A DNA stretch of 64,000 nucleotides from an uncultured Slackia sp. (GCF_959608125.1 NZ_CAUHPG010000001.1:62001-126000), one strand, 5' to 3'. Positions 36,591-45,222 are shown, counted from the stretch's first letter. Notes: generated by a model from the sequence alone, not told the origin. A program made the numbers and translations.

Positions 36591-36601
36591 GGCAAGCCTC
36601 C

Positions 36602-37570
36602 TTACGCGCGACGGGCCTTCCAGAATTCGGCGCTGTGCTCGATGCATTCGTTCGCCGCGTCGAGCATGCGCGTATGATGGATGAAGGCGTGCAGCACGCC
36701 GTCGAAAACCTCATGGCGGTATTTCACGCCGTTGTTCTCGAGAATGGCGGCCAAGCAGGCGCTGTCGTCGCGCAGGGGATCGAGCCCCGCCGCTGCCACA
36801 TAACACGGCGGCATCGAGGTTTTCAGGTCATTGCTCAGCATGTCGAAATACGGACTCTTCAGCTGGTTTTCCATATCGTCGAGATACAACCCCATATAGA
36901 ACATGTAGTCTTCGCGGCGCATACCGTCGATTTCGTTGCCGAACAGGCGGAAAGATATCGAATCGGTCAGGCCGAAGGCGCCATAGTACAGCATGAGGCA
37001 GCTGATGAAGGAATTGTCCCCTTCTTCGTCGCGCAGCCAAAGATTGGACGAGAGGCTCAGGAAGGCGCCGCCGGAGTCGCCCGCGAGGGCGATGTCGTCG
37101 CCGTCGATGCCCAGCTCCGCCCCGTGCTCATGCAGATACTGCGCTACAAGGGCGCATTCTTCGATATTGGTGGGGAACTTGGATTCGGGCGACAGGTGGT
37201 AGTCGACGCTTGCCACGCAAGCTCCGGTCTTCTCGGCCAAAACGCGGCACGCGCGATCGTGGGTGTCGATATTGCCCAGGATGAAACCGCCTCCGTGGAT
37301 GAATTCGACGACAGGCAAGACATCGGCCTCGACGGGATAGTACAGGCGGACCGAGAACGGACCCATCGGCCCTTCGACGACGATTTCCTCGGTCTTGGCC
37401 ATAGAGGGTCCCCCCTCGTTCCAGAACACGCGCTCCTTGATGTAGTTCTCGCGCGTCTTCTCGAGGCCGACCGACGTGTCGAATGCATTCTCGACCAATT
37501 CGTTCTGCTTTTCGACCACGGCTTTCATCTGGTCGTTCATCAGCTTCATGACGTCGAGCTTATTCTCCAT
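36602..37570 (-). CDS. alpha/beta hydrolase (hormone-sensitive-lipase/arylacetamide deacetylase type)
   Basis: This 322-residue hydrolase has the HGGG oxyanion-hole motif at 92-95 and the nucleophile elbow GDSGG at 164-168 (Ser166). An Asp in GLDPLRDD and the His in GVLHAFIHH complete the expected triad. Family members hydrolyse esters or amides of small acyl compounds. The N-terminal 50 residues form a charged helical cap (VMKLMNDQMKAVVEKQNE). The ATG at 37568-37570 follows GAAAGGAAA. Eleven bases separate its stop from the start of the C-S lyase, so the two are cotranscribed. A deacylase acting ahead of a C-S lyase is the inferred role. Confidence 0.85.
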   Translation of the reverse strand: MENKLDVMKLMNDQMKAVVEKQNELVENAFDTSVGLEKTRENYIKERVFWNEGGPSMAKTEEIVVEGPMGPFSVRLYYPVEADVLPVVEFIHGGGFILGNIDTHDRACRVLAEKTGACVASVDYHLSPESKFPTNIEECALVAQYLHEHGAELGIDGDDIALAGDSGGAFLSLSSNLWLRDEEGDNSFISCLMLYYGAFGLTDSISFRLFGNEIDGMRREDYMFYMGLYLDDMENQLKSPYFDMLSNDLKTSMPPCYVAAAGLDPLRDDSACLAAILENNGVKYRHEVFDGVLHAFIHHTRMLDAANECIEHSAEFWKARRA

Positions 37571-37703
37571 GATGCGTTTTCCTTTCCTTCGATCGAAAAC
37601 CCGTCGTTTTCTATGATGCTACGAGCGAAGCGCGTCGAAAGCGGCCTTCGGATATCGTTTTCGAAACGGCACCCGAAGGCCCGGACGACGCAAGCGACGC
37701 TTC

Positions 37704-39002
37704 TTATCGATTCTCTTCGGAGCCTGCGTTCTTACGCTCGTTGCGCCTGGAGACGCGTATGGTCAAGAACGCGAACACCATGATGAGGACGCAGCATGCG
37801 ATCATGATCATGAAGATGGTGTTGAACGCGTCCGCGCCCTGAGCATCGATCATGGAGCCGAACCACGTATGGATGAACGCGTCGGGCAGAAGACCGATAA
37901 CCGAAACGAGTCCGACGCCCGCGCCGAACAGATGCGGCGGAATGTGGGTTTCGGCGAGCTGGCCGGAAGAAATGCCGTACAGACCATTGGTGACGAAGGC
38001 CATCAGGCAGACCAGGACGGCGACCACGATGATCATCGACGGCGTGCGCGGCATGACGATCAGCGCGACCAGACACGCGATTGCGCCGAGCGTGCCGACG
38101 AGGATGACCTTCGACGGCGATTTCGCGATCTTCGAGAACCAGCCGAACACCGGGGCGGAAATGATGGACACGCCGAAGGAGCGGATGGTGCCGATCAGGC
38201 TCACGACGGCCACGGGCGCGGCCAGGCAAGCGGTCATGAACGGCGTAGTGAACGTGGTTCCGATATAGACGAAGTAGATGAAGAACATCGTCAGCGCGGC
38301 GCACCACACGCCGGGATTCTTCAATGCCTCGGCGGCCTCATGCAGGCTGAACGCGCTCTTGGAATCGCGCTTGATTTCGCCCTCGAACTTCGGAATGAAG
38401 ATAAACGATGCCACGCCGCATGCAGCGATGACCACGGCGGATACGATCAAGACCACCTGCACGGCCTGGGTCGCATCGATGATGCTCGACACGATCGCCG
38501 TCTGGATCAAGCTCAAAACCAGGCCGACCGCGCCGTAAATGCCGTAGGACATGCCGATCTTCTGGGGATATTCCTCTTCGCTGCAGATCAGTCGGACGAG
38601 CTTATAGCGCGTGCCCCACCAGATGAGGATGGAGAACACGGCGTAACCCACGAACACTCCCATCAGGACCGTATACGAAGGCATGAGCGCGTACACCAGC
38701 GTCAAAGCAGCCACGCCCGCATATCCTATCCAGGAAAGCGTGCGCACGCGCACTTTGTCGGCGATGATGCCGGACGGCAGGTAGAAGACGAGCGCGGCGA
38801 TGCCGTAAACGGTCACGAGCGTGCCGAGCTGCTCGTTGGTACAACCGAGCGCCTGCATCAGCGGGTCGTAGAACACCATCTTCAGGTAAATCGGACCGTA
38901 CAGAACCGACGACCCCATACTGACGAGAATCAGCAGGAGCCATCGACGCGCTTTCGACAGGTCGGTGTATTTCTTCTCCCCTGCCGCGATCGAATTCGTC
39001 AT
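37704..39002 (-). CDS. MFS transporter (nucleoside/organic anion-type)
   Basis: This 432-residue protein has twelve membrane helices. GPIYLKMVFYDPLMQALGCTNEQLGTLVTVYG in the first half and VWCAALTMFFIYFVYIGTTFTTPF in the second are typical of MFS carriers found next to catabolic genes in Eggerthellaceae. The DKVRVR motif A-like loop follows the second helix. It probably imports the substrate of the downstream hydrolase and lyase. The ATG at 39000-39002 follows GAAAGGGG; the open frame extends 34 codons upstream without support. A 133-base gap separates it from the hydrolase gene. Upstream lies the operator-like ATGCAT array shared with the LuxR gene. Confidence 0.82.
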   Translation of the reverse strand: MTNSIAAGEKKYTDLSKARRWLLLILVSMGSSVLYGPIYLKMVFYDPLMQALGCTNEQLGTLVTVYGIAALVFYLPSGIIADKVRVRTLSWIGYAGVAALTLVYALMPSYTVLMGVFVGYAVFSILIWWGTRYKLVRLICSEEEYPQKIGMSYGIYGAVGLVLSLIQTAIVSSIIDATQAVQVVLIVSAVVIAACGVASFIFIPKFEGEIKRDSKSAFSLHEAAEALKNPGVWCAALTMFFIYFVYIGTTFTTPFMTACLAAPVAVVSLIGTIRSFGVSIISAPVFGWFSKIAKSPSKVILVGTLGAIACLVALIVMPRTPSMIIVVAVLVCLMAFVTNGLYGISSGQLAETHIPPHLFGAGVGLVSVIGLLPDAFIHTWFGSMIDAQGADAFNTIFMIMIACCVLIMVFAFLTIRVSRRNERKNAGSEENR

Positions 39003-39025
39003 GGAAATCCCCTTTCCCTTGAAAC

Positions 39026-39189
39026 ATGCATCGTCTCGCATCCTCCCCGGACTCTCTGCTTCGTCGCGGATGCGAAACATGCATTCATCATGGGAACCCT
39101 CCATCGCGAATGCATCCTCAAACCTTCATTAATCGACCGGGAAAAGGACGCGATAGAGGTACTCATGCATACATAATGATTTATTAATG
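39026..39189. promoter_or_regulatory. ATGCAT palindrome array in the divergent MFS/LuxR control region
   Basis: Four copies of ATGCAT start at 39026, 39079, 39110 and 39165 (spacings 53, 31 and 55). The first two are part of an 11-base direct repeat GAAACATGCAT (39021-39031 and 39074-39084). CATTAAT (39127-39133) and ATTAATG (39183-39189) form an inverted pair around the last copy. The region is AT-rich against a GC-rich background, as expected of an operator-promoter zone. It lies between the MFS gene (start 39002) and the LuxR gene (39308). Confidence 0.55.
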
Positions 39190-39307
39190 ATGCCTCTGGT
39201 AAGGCCTTTTGCTAAAATCGCGCAGCACTGCCGCGTCGACCCGGAGCGAAGGTACGCGGCGATAGGATTTCGAATCGCCACACGGATCGACGACCAGGAG
39301 GGTAGCC

Positions 39308-40750
39308 ATGAAGCTTTCCGAACACGCCCTCGCGGCCAAAGCGGCCCGCATTCCCGACATGCCGTATCTCGGCGTGTCGCTGCTTCTTGCGTGGCATTAC
39401 TGCCTCTGGTTCGTTCCCAGCTCGACCGCTTCTTTGGGCCTTCTTTCGGACCAGGTGACGAAAACGTGGCTCGTCACGCTCGCCTGCACGGGCGTATTCG
39501 CTCTCGCAGGAGCCGCCCTGGCCGGCCGTATGAAATTCGCCATGGGAAAAACGGCGGCAGCAGCAGCCGTCGTCATGGCCGCAACCACGCTTATCTTCTG
39601 CTTCGCGGCCCCGGCATGCCCCGACCCCGGCCCGCTATGCCTCGTTTCGGGCGTGGCGTTCGGCATTTCGAACGCAGTGCTCATCCTCGCCTGGGCCGAG
39701 CGATACACCGCCATTCGCGCCTCATTCTCCATGAAAACGGTGGAGCTGTCGTTCGCCGGAGCGTTGTTCGCATCCATGCTGTCGACCTTCTTCACGCCGT
39801 CCTTCGTCTCCGCGACCATAACGGCGCTGCTTCCGCTCGCATCGTTCGCCGTCTATCGACGCAACGAAAAGGAAGTGGAGGGGAAAGAAGCGCCCGTGCC
39901 CCTGCCTCGGGAAAGCAGGGCCTCCATGATGCGCTGCGTCAAGACGCTCTGCGTTACGACCGTGCTTCTCGAATTCATGCTTTCGTTCGTATGCGGCATC
40001 ACTCCCCACGAACTTCGCGGAATAGGCCAAGACGGCACGCTCTTGCCCTGGAATACGGCCGTCGGCATCATCATCATCGGATCGGCGCTTCTTGCAGCCG
40101 CATCGCGCAGCAAACGAGCCGATGTCTACGCGCTGATTCCCTTCCTCGTCGCATTCGGCATCGTCGCGCTTTGCCTCTCCGTTCAAGGAGCGGCGCTCTG
40201 TTCGCTTGCCGCCTTCGCCATCTGCATCGGAACGTGCATGATGCTCGAGGTGCTTCTCATGGCCTTTTTCGGCACGCTCGCCTCGAAGGGCTATCTCGCC
40301 TCGGCGCTCTCGTTCGCGCTCGCCATGGGCTTGCCGCGTCTCAGCACGGCGCTCGGCGACGGATGCGGCATCGCATTGCGCGAAACCTGGCAGGACGGGA
40401 TCGGCTTGGTCTCGACGGTCTGCCTCGCCTTCGTCTGCGTGCTCGCCTTCCTCCTCATCGCCATCCTTCACCAGGAACGGACCATCGCATTCTTGACAAG
40501 CGACGCGCCTCAGGCCGACGACACCGAAAAGGTCTGCGAATCGGCCGCTCAGGACTTCGGACTTTCGCCCCGCGAAACGGAGATTCTCAAGCTCATCGCA
40601 CGCGGCCACGCCGTCGACGCCGTGGCGAAAAAGCTCGTCGTGTCGCCCTATACCGTGCAGACCCACATACAGCATATCTATCGCAAGATGCAGGTGCACA
40701 AACGAAGCGAGCTGATGGACTATCTGAACCTCCGTCGCGACGAAGACTGA
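39308..40750 (+). CDS. LuxR-family regulator with twelve-helix membrane domain
   Basis: The protein has 480 residues. About 400 residues form roughly twelve membrane helices resembling an MFS carrier. The last 65 are a LuxR/FixJ DNA-binding domain: LSPRETEILKLIARGHAVDAVAKKL near 418, then VSPYTVQTHIQHIYRKM, the recognition helix. This fusion is a hallmark of Eggerthellaceae, where such proteins sit beside catabolic and transport genes and may sense substrate at the membrane. The ATG at 39308 follows GGAGGG. It is divergent from the MFS-hydrolase-lyase cluster, which it probably controls. Ligand and DNA site are not known; the ATGCAT array is a candidate site. Confidence 0.9.
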   Translation: MKLSEHALAAKAARIPDMPYLGVSLLLAWHYCLWFVPSSTASLGLLSDQVTKTWLVTLACTGVFALAGAALAGRMKFAMGKTAAAAAVVMAATTLIFCFAAPACPDPGPLCLVSGVAFGISNAVLILAWAERYTAIRASFSMKTVELSFAGALFASMLSTFFTPSFVSATITALLPLASFAVYRRNEKEVEGKEAPVPLPRESRASMMRCVKTLCVTTVLLEFMLSFVCGITPHELRGIGQDGTLLPWNTAVGIIIIGSALLAAASRSKRADVYALIPFLVAFGIVALCLSVQGAALCSLAAFAICIGTCMMLEVLLMAFFGTLASKGYLASALSFALAMGLPRLSTALGDGCGIALRETWQDGIGLVSTVCLAFVCVLAFLLIAILHQERTIAFLTSDAPQADDTEKVCESAAQDFGLSPRETEILKLIARGHAVDAVAKKLVVSPYTVQTHIQHIYRKMQVHKRSELMDYLNLRRDED

Positions 40751-40782
40751 CGCACGCCCTCGCGAAACCGGATCCGTCGCAG

Positions 40783-40822
40783 AAAAAAACGGGGCGAATC
40801 CGCGAAGGATCCGCCCCGTCTA
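40783..40822 (-). terminator. terminator after the FKBP gene
   Basis: ACGGGGCG..ATCC and GGAT..CGCCCCGT arms are followed on the minus strand by TTTTTTT. Confidence 0.85.
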
Positions 40823-40857
40823 TTCCGAACCGTCGCTCGGCTGAAGTTTTGCTAACG

Positions 40858-41283
40858 TTATTCGGCGATTTCAACCAGTTCGATTTCGAACGTGAGGTCT
40901 TTGCCCGCAAGCTCGTGATTCATGTCGAACACGGCGTTTTCCGCATCGACGGAAACGACCTTCGCGGGGAAGGGGCCCATGGGACCCTGGAAATACACGG
41001 TCTGGCCCACAGGCAGCTGAGCCGCATTCGGAATCTGGGAAACCGGAACGGTCTGAACGGCCTGAGGATTGTACTCGCCGTAGGCATCCTTCGCGGGAAT
41101 GGTGACGGTTTTCTTCTCTCCGAGGGCCATGTCCTTCACGGCGGCGTCGAAGCCGGGGATCATCTGGCCCGCGCAGCAGGTGAACTCGAGCGGCTCGCCG
41201 CGATCGTAGCTGGAATCGAACTGGGTGCCGTCGGCCAGCGTGCCGCGATAGTGGGCCTTGACCTTCTTGCCTTCGTTGCTCAT
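40858..41283 (-). CDS. FKBP-type peptidyl-prolyl isomerase (SlyD-like)
   Basis: This 141-residue protein has the SlyD arrangement. The FKBP fold is split: VKAHYRGTLADGTQFDSSYDRGEPLEF comes first, and the inserted flap domain (DAYGEYNPQAVQTVPVSQIP) follows, then the FKBP fold closes with DMNHELAGKDLTFEIELVEI. The C-terminal metal-binding histidine tail of E. coli SlyD is absent. It would speed proline isomerisation and act as a chaperone in the cytoplasm; no signal peptide is present. The ATG at 41281-41283 follows GAAAGGACG; a further five codons upstream are possible but lack spacing. A single-gene unit. Confidence 0.9.
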   Translation of the reverse strand: MSNEGKKVKAHYRGTLADGTQFDSSYDRGEPLEFTCCAGQMIPGFDAAVKDMALGEKKTVTIPAKDAYGEYNPQAVQTVPVSQIPNAAQLPVGQTVYFQGPMGPFPAKVVSVDAENAVFDMNHELAGKDLTFEIELVEIAE

Positions 41284-41403
41284 TGAGCGTCCTTTCAAAA
41301 CGGATAGTGATTCTGCGTATGATACCCGTTCGTGCGGCCTTCGGCGGCGGCGTGCGGGAAATGCGCACAGACGTCGATGACGACGAACGGGAACCGGTCG
41401 ATG

Positions 41404-41898
41404 TTAGCCGATGAACTTCGGCGGAAGCGAGTCGATTCCCGCCCTGCGCGCGGCCATCGAAATAGTCTGGATTCGCGGCGACACCAGGAATTTCGAAGTG
41501 GCGTGGGCCAGAATGCGTCCCTGCTCGTCCTTGACGACGGCCTCGCTCAGGCACAGAGTGCTTCCGTACTTGATCGCATGCCCTTCGGTGACGATAAGGC
41601 CCTCGTGCACCGAACGCAGGTCGGATACGTTCAAATCGATCGTCGTGAAACCCGTGTCTTCATCCATGCCGCAATACAGGCACCAATACGATGCGTTGTC
41701 CATCATGGCCGCATACGCGCCCCCGTGAATGCCGCCGAATGCGTTGAGCAGATCGGGCGTCACCATGACCTCGGTTCGGCAATAGTCGACGCCGAGGTCG
41801 ACGAGCTTCACGCCAAGCAAGCCGAGAAACGGACTGTTGTCGGCGAGACGCTTCACCTGTTCGAGATGAGCGGGGTTAAGACGCCTGTTGGATTGCAT
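41404..41898 (-). CDS. PaaI-family hotdog thioesterase
   Basis: This 164-residue protein is a hotdog-fold acyl-CoA thioesterase. NAFGGIHGGAYAAMMDNASYWCLY holds the central helix with HGG, and the typical Asp/Asn-containing region DNAS. DLNVSDLRSVHEGLIVTEG and HATSKFLVS are later family strands. Members hydrolyse aryl- or acyl-CoA esters, often phenylacetyl-CoA intermediates. The ATG at 41896-41898 follows GAAAGGAGC. It is transcribed in the minus direction ahead of the SlyD-like gene but with a 120-base gap, so linkage is doubtful. Confidence 0.85.
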   Translation of the reverse strand: MQSNRRLNPAHLEQVKRLADNSPFLGLLGVKLVDLGVDYCRTEVMVTPDLLNAFGGIHGGAYAAMMDNASYWCLYCGMDEDTGFTTIDLNVSDLRSVHEGLIVTEGHAIKYGSTLCLSEAVVKDEQGRILAHATSKFLVSPRIQTISMAARRAGIDSLPPKFIG

Positions 41899-42109
41899 GC
41901 CATTGCTCCTTTCACGACGCGCCGATGCGAAACGCGGACGCGTCGGCGAACAGAAGACCTATTCTACCCCTCCATGCGGAAAGGAGCGTCTTTTTCGCGC
42001 CTTCCCCGCAGGCGCACGCTTCGCTTTATGCGACGCGCACGATACAATGACGCCTGGGGAGGAACCGCGTCGAACGCGGCCGACATCAATCCACCGAGGA
42101 GGAATATCT

Positions 42110-42679
42110 ATGAAAACGAAACGCCTGTTCTCGATGCTGCTTGCAGCGTCGGCGCTGGCCTGCGGCCTTATGCTGACGGCATGCTCTTCCGGGCCAGGAC
42201 CCGAAGACGCGATCAAGACGGAGGTCGCTTCGCAATTCGACGCGATCAAGAATCTCGACCAAGAATCGATCGACCAGCTCGCCTCCGACATTTCCGCCAA
42301 CAACGACCTCGAGGCGTATGGCATCGACGGCGTAGCCTATGTGACGTCCATGCTCACCGGGTTCGACTATGAAATCAAAGACGTCGTCGTCGACGAAAGC
42401 GGAGAAAACGCCTCTGCGACGGTCGCCATCACCTGCAAATCGTTCTCCGATGCGGGCGAGCGCGCAACCGCGCTTTCCGAGGAATTCGCCTCCAGCGGCG
42501 AAATGATGGATATGACCATGGACGAAATGAACAAGAAAATCGGTTCGATCATGGTGCAGGCAATGGACGAGACCGCCACGAAAACGACCGATTGCACCTT
42601 CGAATACTCCTTGGTCGATGGAACGTGGACGCCCAAAGACGGCACCGACCAGCAGGTATACGCCGCGTTTTTCGCCTAG
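42110..42679 (+). CDS. lipoprotein (DUF5105-like)
   Basis: This 189-residue protein has a lipoprotein signal: MKTKRLFSMLLAASALACGLMLTAC, with the modified Cys at 25. The mature part starts with GPGPEDAIKTEVASQFDAIKNLDQESIDQL, a pattern I associate with the DUF5105 family of Gram-positive lipoproteins. A beta-rich part follows (YEIKDVVVDESGENASATVAITCKSF) and then the helical methionine-rich stretch MMDMTMDEMNKK. The ATG at 42110 follows GAGGAGG. A terminator is downstream. The function of this family is unknown. Confidence 0.8.
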   Translation: MKTKRLFSMLLAASALACGLMLTACSSGPGPEDAIKTEVASQFDAIKNLDQESIDQLASDISANNDLEAYGIDGVAYVTSMLTGFDYEIKDVVVDESGENASATVAITCKSFSDAGERATALSEEFASSGEMMDMTMDEMNKKIGSIMVQAMDETATKTTDCTFEYSLVDGTWTPKDGTDQQVYAAFFA

Positions 42680-42701
42680 GAAGACGATTGCCGCTTCTTC
42701 A

Positions 42702-42728
42702 GGGGGCCGCTCATGCGGCCCCTTTTTC
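42702..42728 (+). terminator. terminator after the DUF5105-like gene
   Basis: GGGGCCGC and GCGGCCCC with a TCAT loop are followed by TTTTT. Confidence 0.85.
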
Positions 42729-42794
42729 ATGCTCGAAGGAGTCATGTGCGCAAGCACGCATAGGCCCTCGGGCGACAAGTCATCGGGCCGCATC

Positions 42795-44048
42795 TTAGGA
42801 AACGGCGGCCATGACCAATGCCACGACCACGAAGCTCGAAAAGAAATACGCCGCGAAAACCGCCGCCTGGCGCAGAAGGGAAACGCGCGGCAAACGCGGA
42901 TACGCTCGATACAGCCTTCGTTTGTCAAACACCACATAGGCCCCCAAAGCGACATTCGACGCGGCGAAACCCACATATTCGACGACCCTGAACCACAACG
43001 GATACGACGCATCGGCTTGATTGGGGAAAAAGGCGGCCCAAACGCATCCGACGAACAGCACTCCTGCGGCGATGGTGACCAATGCGTTCCACGCGATGCA
43101 CAACGGCACGGGGATACGTTCGGCCGCAGAGCGAACGGCGGCGCGCAACGAAACAGGCCGTCCCGCATGCGGTTTTCGCCCGCGAGCAGACGGGGTTCGC
43201 CCCGTATCATCCGCCGATACCGATACGATGCCGCCGAAACCGCAGGTCGCAACAGCTCGACAGAATGCGACGCGCAGCGTGCGCGCATCGGCGAAACGAC
43301 GGGACGGATCGAACTCCGTCGCCTTAAGCAGAACCGCACGCACGGGTTCGGGAATACGGGAGTCGTGGAAACCGTTTTCACGAGATCCAGAATCGGGATC
43401 GCACCCCGTCAGGCAGAAATACAGCAGCATGCCGAGCGCATACACGTCGCTTCGAACCGTAGTCTGGCCGAAACCGAACTGCTCGGGAGGCGCATAAGCA
43501 CGTGTGCCGAAATGCCGCGTATCGTTATGGGCGCCATCGCGGTAAAGCCGCGCGATTCCTAAATCGATAATCGTCAAAGAATCCCTCGAAATCACGATGT
43601 TCGACGGCTTGAGATCACGATGGATGATGGGGGCATCGAGGCTTTCATGCAATTCGGAAGCCGCGTCGCAAAGCCATGGAAACACATCGGCCGCAAGCTC
43701 CATGGACGCGCCGCAGCGCGCTACCGCATCCCGCAGCGTCTCTCCCTGCACATACTCCATAATCACGACGTCGTCTTCGCCCGTCGTATAGCAGTCGACG
43801 ATGCGCGGAATAAAACGGAAACGGCATCCGTTTCGCTGCGCTTCGCGAATACGTACATACGCCGACCCCATCCCTGAGTCGCGCTTGATGTACTTGCGTA
43901 CGTACGGACCCCGTTCGGACCCGTCCTCGTCTACGAACATCACGCGTTGGGTGGTTTCGCACGAACCTTCCTTCAGCACCGCATCGACGCGATATCGCGC
44001 ATCGCGTTGCAGGGAGTCGAGATATTCTTCCAATTCATCGGTTTTCAT
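42795..44048 (-). CDS. membrane-anchored serine/threonine protein kinase
   Basis: This 417-residue protein has a kinase domain at about 20-270. Lys52 sits in the expected beta3 position, and the catalytic loop HRDLKPSN is at 143-150 with Asp145. DLG (162-164) replaces the usual DFG, and the APE-like YAPPEQ (185-190) and D201 follow. The C-terminal 150 residues contain three hydrophobic helices (IPVPLCIAWNALVTIAAGVLFVG, WFRVVEYVGFAASNVALGAYVVF, AVFAAYFFSSFVVVALVMA). The kinase thus faces the cytoplasm without PASTA repeats. The ATG at 44046-44048 lies only seven bases after TAGCAT, hinting at a leaderless transcript. A small HTH gene sits immediately upstream. Confidence 0.88.
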   Translation of the reverse strand: MKTDELEEYLDSLQRDARYRVDAVLKEGSCETTQRVMFVDEDGSERGPYVRKYIKRDSGMGSAYVRIREAQRNGCRFRFIPRIVDCYTTGEDDVVIMEYVQGETLRDAVARCGASMELAADVFPWLCDAASELHESLDAPIIHRDLKPSNIVISRDSLTIIDLGIARLYRDGAHNDTRHFGTRAYAPPEQFGFGQTTVRSDVYALGMLLYFCLTGCDPDSGSRENGFHDSRIPEPVRAVLLKATEFDPSRRFADARTLRVAFCRAVATCGFGGIVSVSADDTGRTPSARGRKPHAGRPVSLRAAVRSAAERIPVPLCIAWNALVTIAAGVLFVGCVWAAFFPNQADASYPLWFRVVEYVGFAASNVALGAYVVFDKRRLYRAYPRLPRVSLLRQAAVFAAYFFSSFVVVALVMAAVS

Positions 44049-44063
44049 AAGGGCTATGCTACC

Positions 44064-44094
44064 AAAAAAGAGACGGGCGACTCGACGCCCGTCT
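44064..44094 (-). terminator. terminator between the HTH gene and the kinase gene
   Basis: AGACGGGC and GCCCGTCT arms form a hairpin followed on the minus strand by TTTTTT, just before the kinase start. Transcripts of the HTH gene would mostly end here. Confidence 0.85.
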
Positions 44095-44149
44095 TCCCAT
44101 CCCCGCCGAAGCTGTCGCACATTCGGCGGATATGGCGATATGCATCGAC

Positions 44150-44620
44150 TTAAGTCGGCTGACAGAGAGTCTGCTCGCAAAGACGATACAGCTCTTCGTC
44201 GGTTCTGCGCAGCGAATAGCCCCTATCGAGGCAGAAAATGATAATGGCGTCGCGGCGGTTTTTGCAGTACAGGTCGCTCACGCCGGCGATGCGTAACAGC
44301 CTATTGGCTTCGCGTAAATCGAGATGCATGGCAAATGCGATTTGGAGCACTTTGTCACGCGAGGGATTGCGTTGCCCGACGAAGATCTGGTAGCCGAATG
44401 TCTCGTTGAGGCCCGCTTCGCGAATAACATCGATGCGAGCCAGCCCTTTGCTTTCAAGGAGCTCGTTGAGATATTCCGACAGCCCTTTCTCGGCGATGCG
44501 ATGCTTGCGCGCGAACTGCGCGGGATCGGGCGATACGAGCAGCTCTTCAAGCAGCTCTTCGGTCAACGGCTCTTCCACGCGGCGCCTTCTCCTTTTCCGT
44601 CGGGGTTTTTCGCCATTCAT
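44150..44620 (-). CDS. small HTH (XRE-like) protein paired with the kinase
   Basis: The protein has 156 residues. The first 15 are highly basic (KPRRKRRRRRVEE). A helical segment follows (LTEELLEELLVSPDPAQFARKHRIAEKGLSEYLNELLESKGL). Residues 61-120 resemble an XRE-type helix-turn-helix: DVIREAGLNETFGYQIFVGQRNPSRDKVLQIAFAMHLDLREANRLLRIAG. A C-terminal helix ends in CEQTLCQPT. This protein type is found next to Ser/Thr kinase genes in Firmicutes and Coriobacteriia, as here. The ATG at 44618-44620 follows GGGGGAGG. A terminator lies between it and the kinase gene. A kinase-substrate or regulatory link is likely but unproven. Confidence 0.78.
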   Translation of the reverse strand: MNGEKPRRKRRRRRVEEPLTEELLEELLVSPDPAQFARKHRIAEKGLSEYLNELLESKGLARIDVIREAGLNETFGYQIFVGQRNPSRDKVLQIAFAMHLDLREANRLLRIAGVSDLYCKNRRDAIIIFCLDRGYSLRRTDEELYRLCEQTLCQPT

Positions 44621-44727
44621 TATAAACGCCTCCCCCCGACGAAAAGAAACGAAGCCTCCGAACCGGAGCAAGCATACGGACCGAAGGCATCGAACAAAGC
44701 GCGCTCAAACAACGTCATCGGCCGATG

Positions 44728-45222
44728 CTAAGCAAGGGTGAACACCTGCTCTGCGAGCAACGTGTCGTCGAAGGAAATCAGTTCGGAAACCTCGACAGTC
44801 ACATCGGACTGGTCCTCGATAAGGTACGCCATCTGGTACGTCGTCCCCGCGCCAGGCTTGACCTCGGCCATGTAGCCGTCATTGTCGATATTGCCCGATA
44901 CGATGGCCGTCTCGAGCTGCACGCCGTTCTGGAACGCCTTCGCCATGAGGGCGACGGCAGCGCTCGTCGCCTCATCCGAATTGTTCGCCCACGTATACGT
45001 CACCACGACGGCAGGCTTACCTTGGTAGTCAGTGGTCTGGCTCAAAGCGTCGATGCTCACCGTGTAATCAGACTCGGCTGCCTTCTCTTCAGCAGGCGTA
45101 GCGGCAGCAGGCTCAGAGGCATCCTGCGCGGGCTCCTGCGTGCCCTCGCTCGAGCAGGCGACAAGCGGCATGGAGGATACCAGCGCGCATGCGGTCACGA
45201 AAGCGATGATCGGTTTCTTCAT
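44728..45222 (-). CDS. lipoprotein with DUF5067-like domain
   Basis: This 164-residue protein has a lipoprotein signal MKKPIIAFVTACALVSSMPLVAC, Cys at 23. A Glu/Ala-rich linker (EEPAQDASEPAAATPAEEKAAES-type) follows. The domain from about 60 (YTVSIDALSQTTDYQGKPAVVVTYTW, FQNGVQLETAIV, TTYQMAYLIEDQSDVTVEVSEL) is a beta-sandwich of the DUF5067 type, often seen in surface lipoproteins. The ATG at 45220-45222 follows GAAGGAGAGACG. Its promoter region is AT-rich and holds two perfect palindromes. Function is unknown. Confidence 0.8.
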   Translation of the reverse strand: MKKPIIAFVTACALVSSMPLVACSSEGTQEPAQDASEPAAATPAEEKAAESDYTVSIDALSQTTDYQGKPAVVVTYTWANNSDEATSAAVALMAKAFQNGVQLETAIVSGNIDNDGYMAEVKPGAGTTYQMAYLIEDQSDVTVEVSELISFDDTLLAEQVFTLA

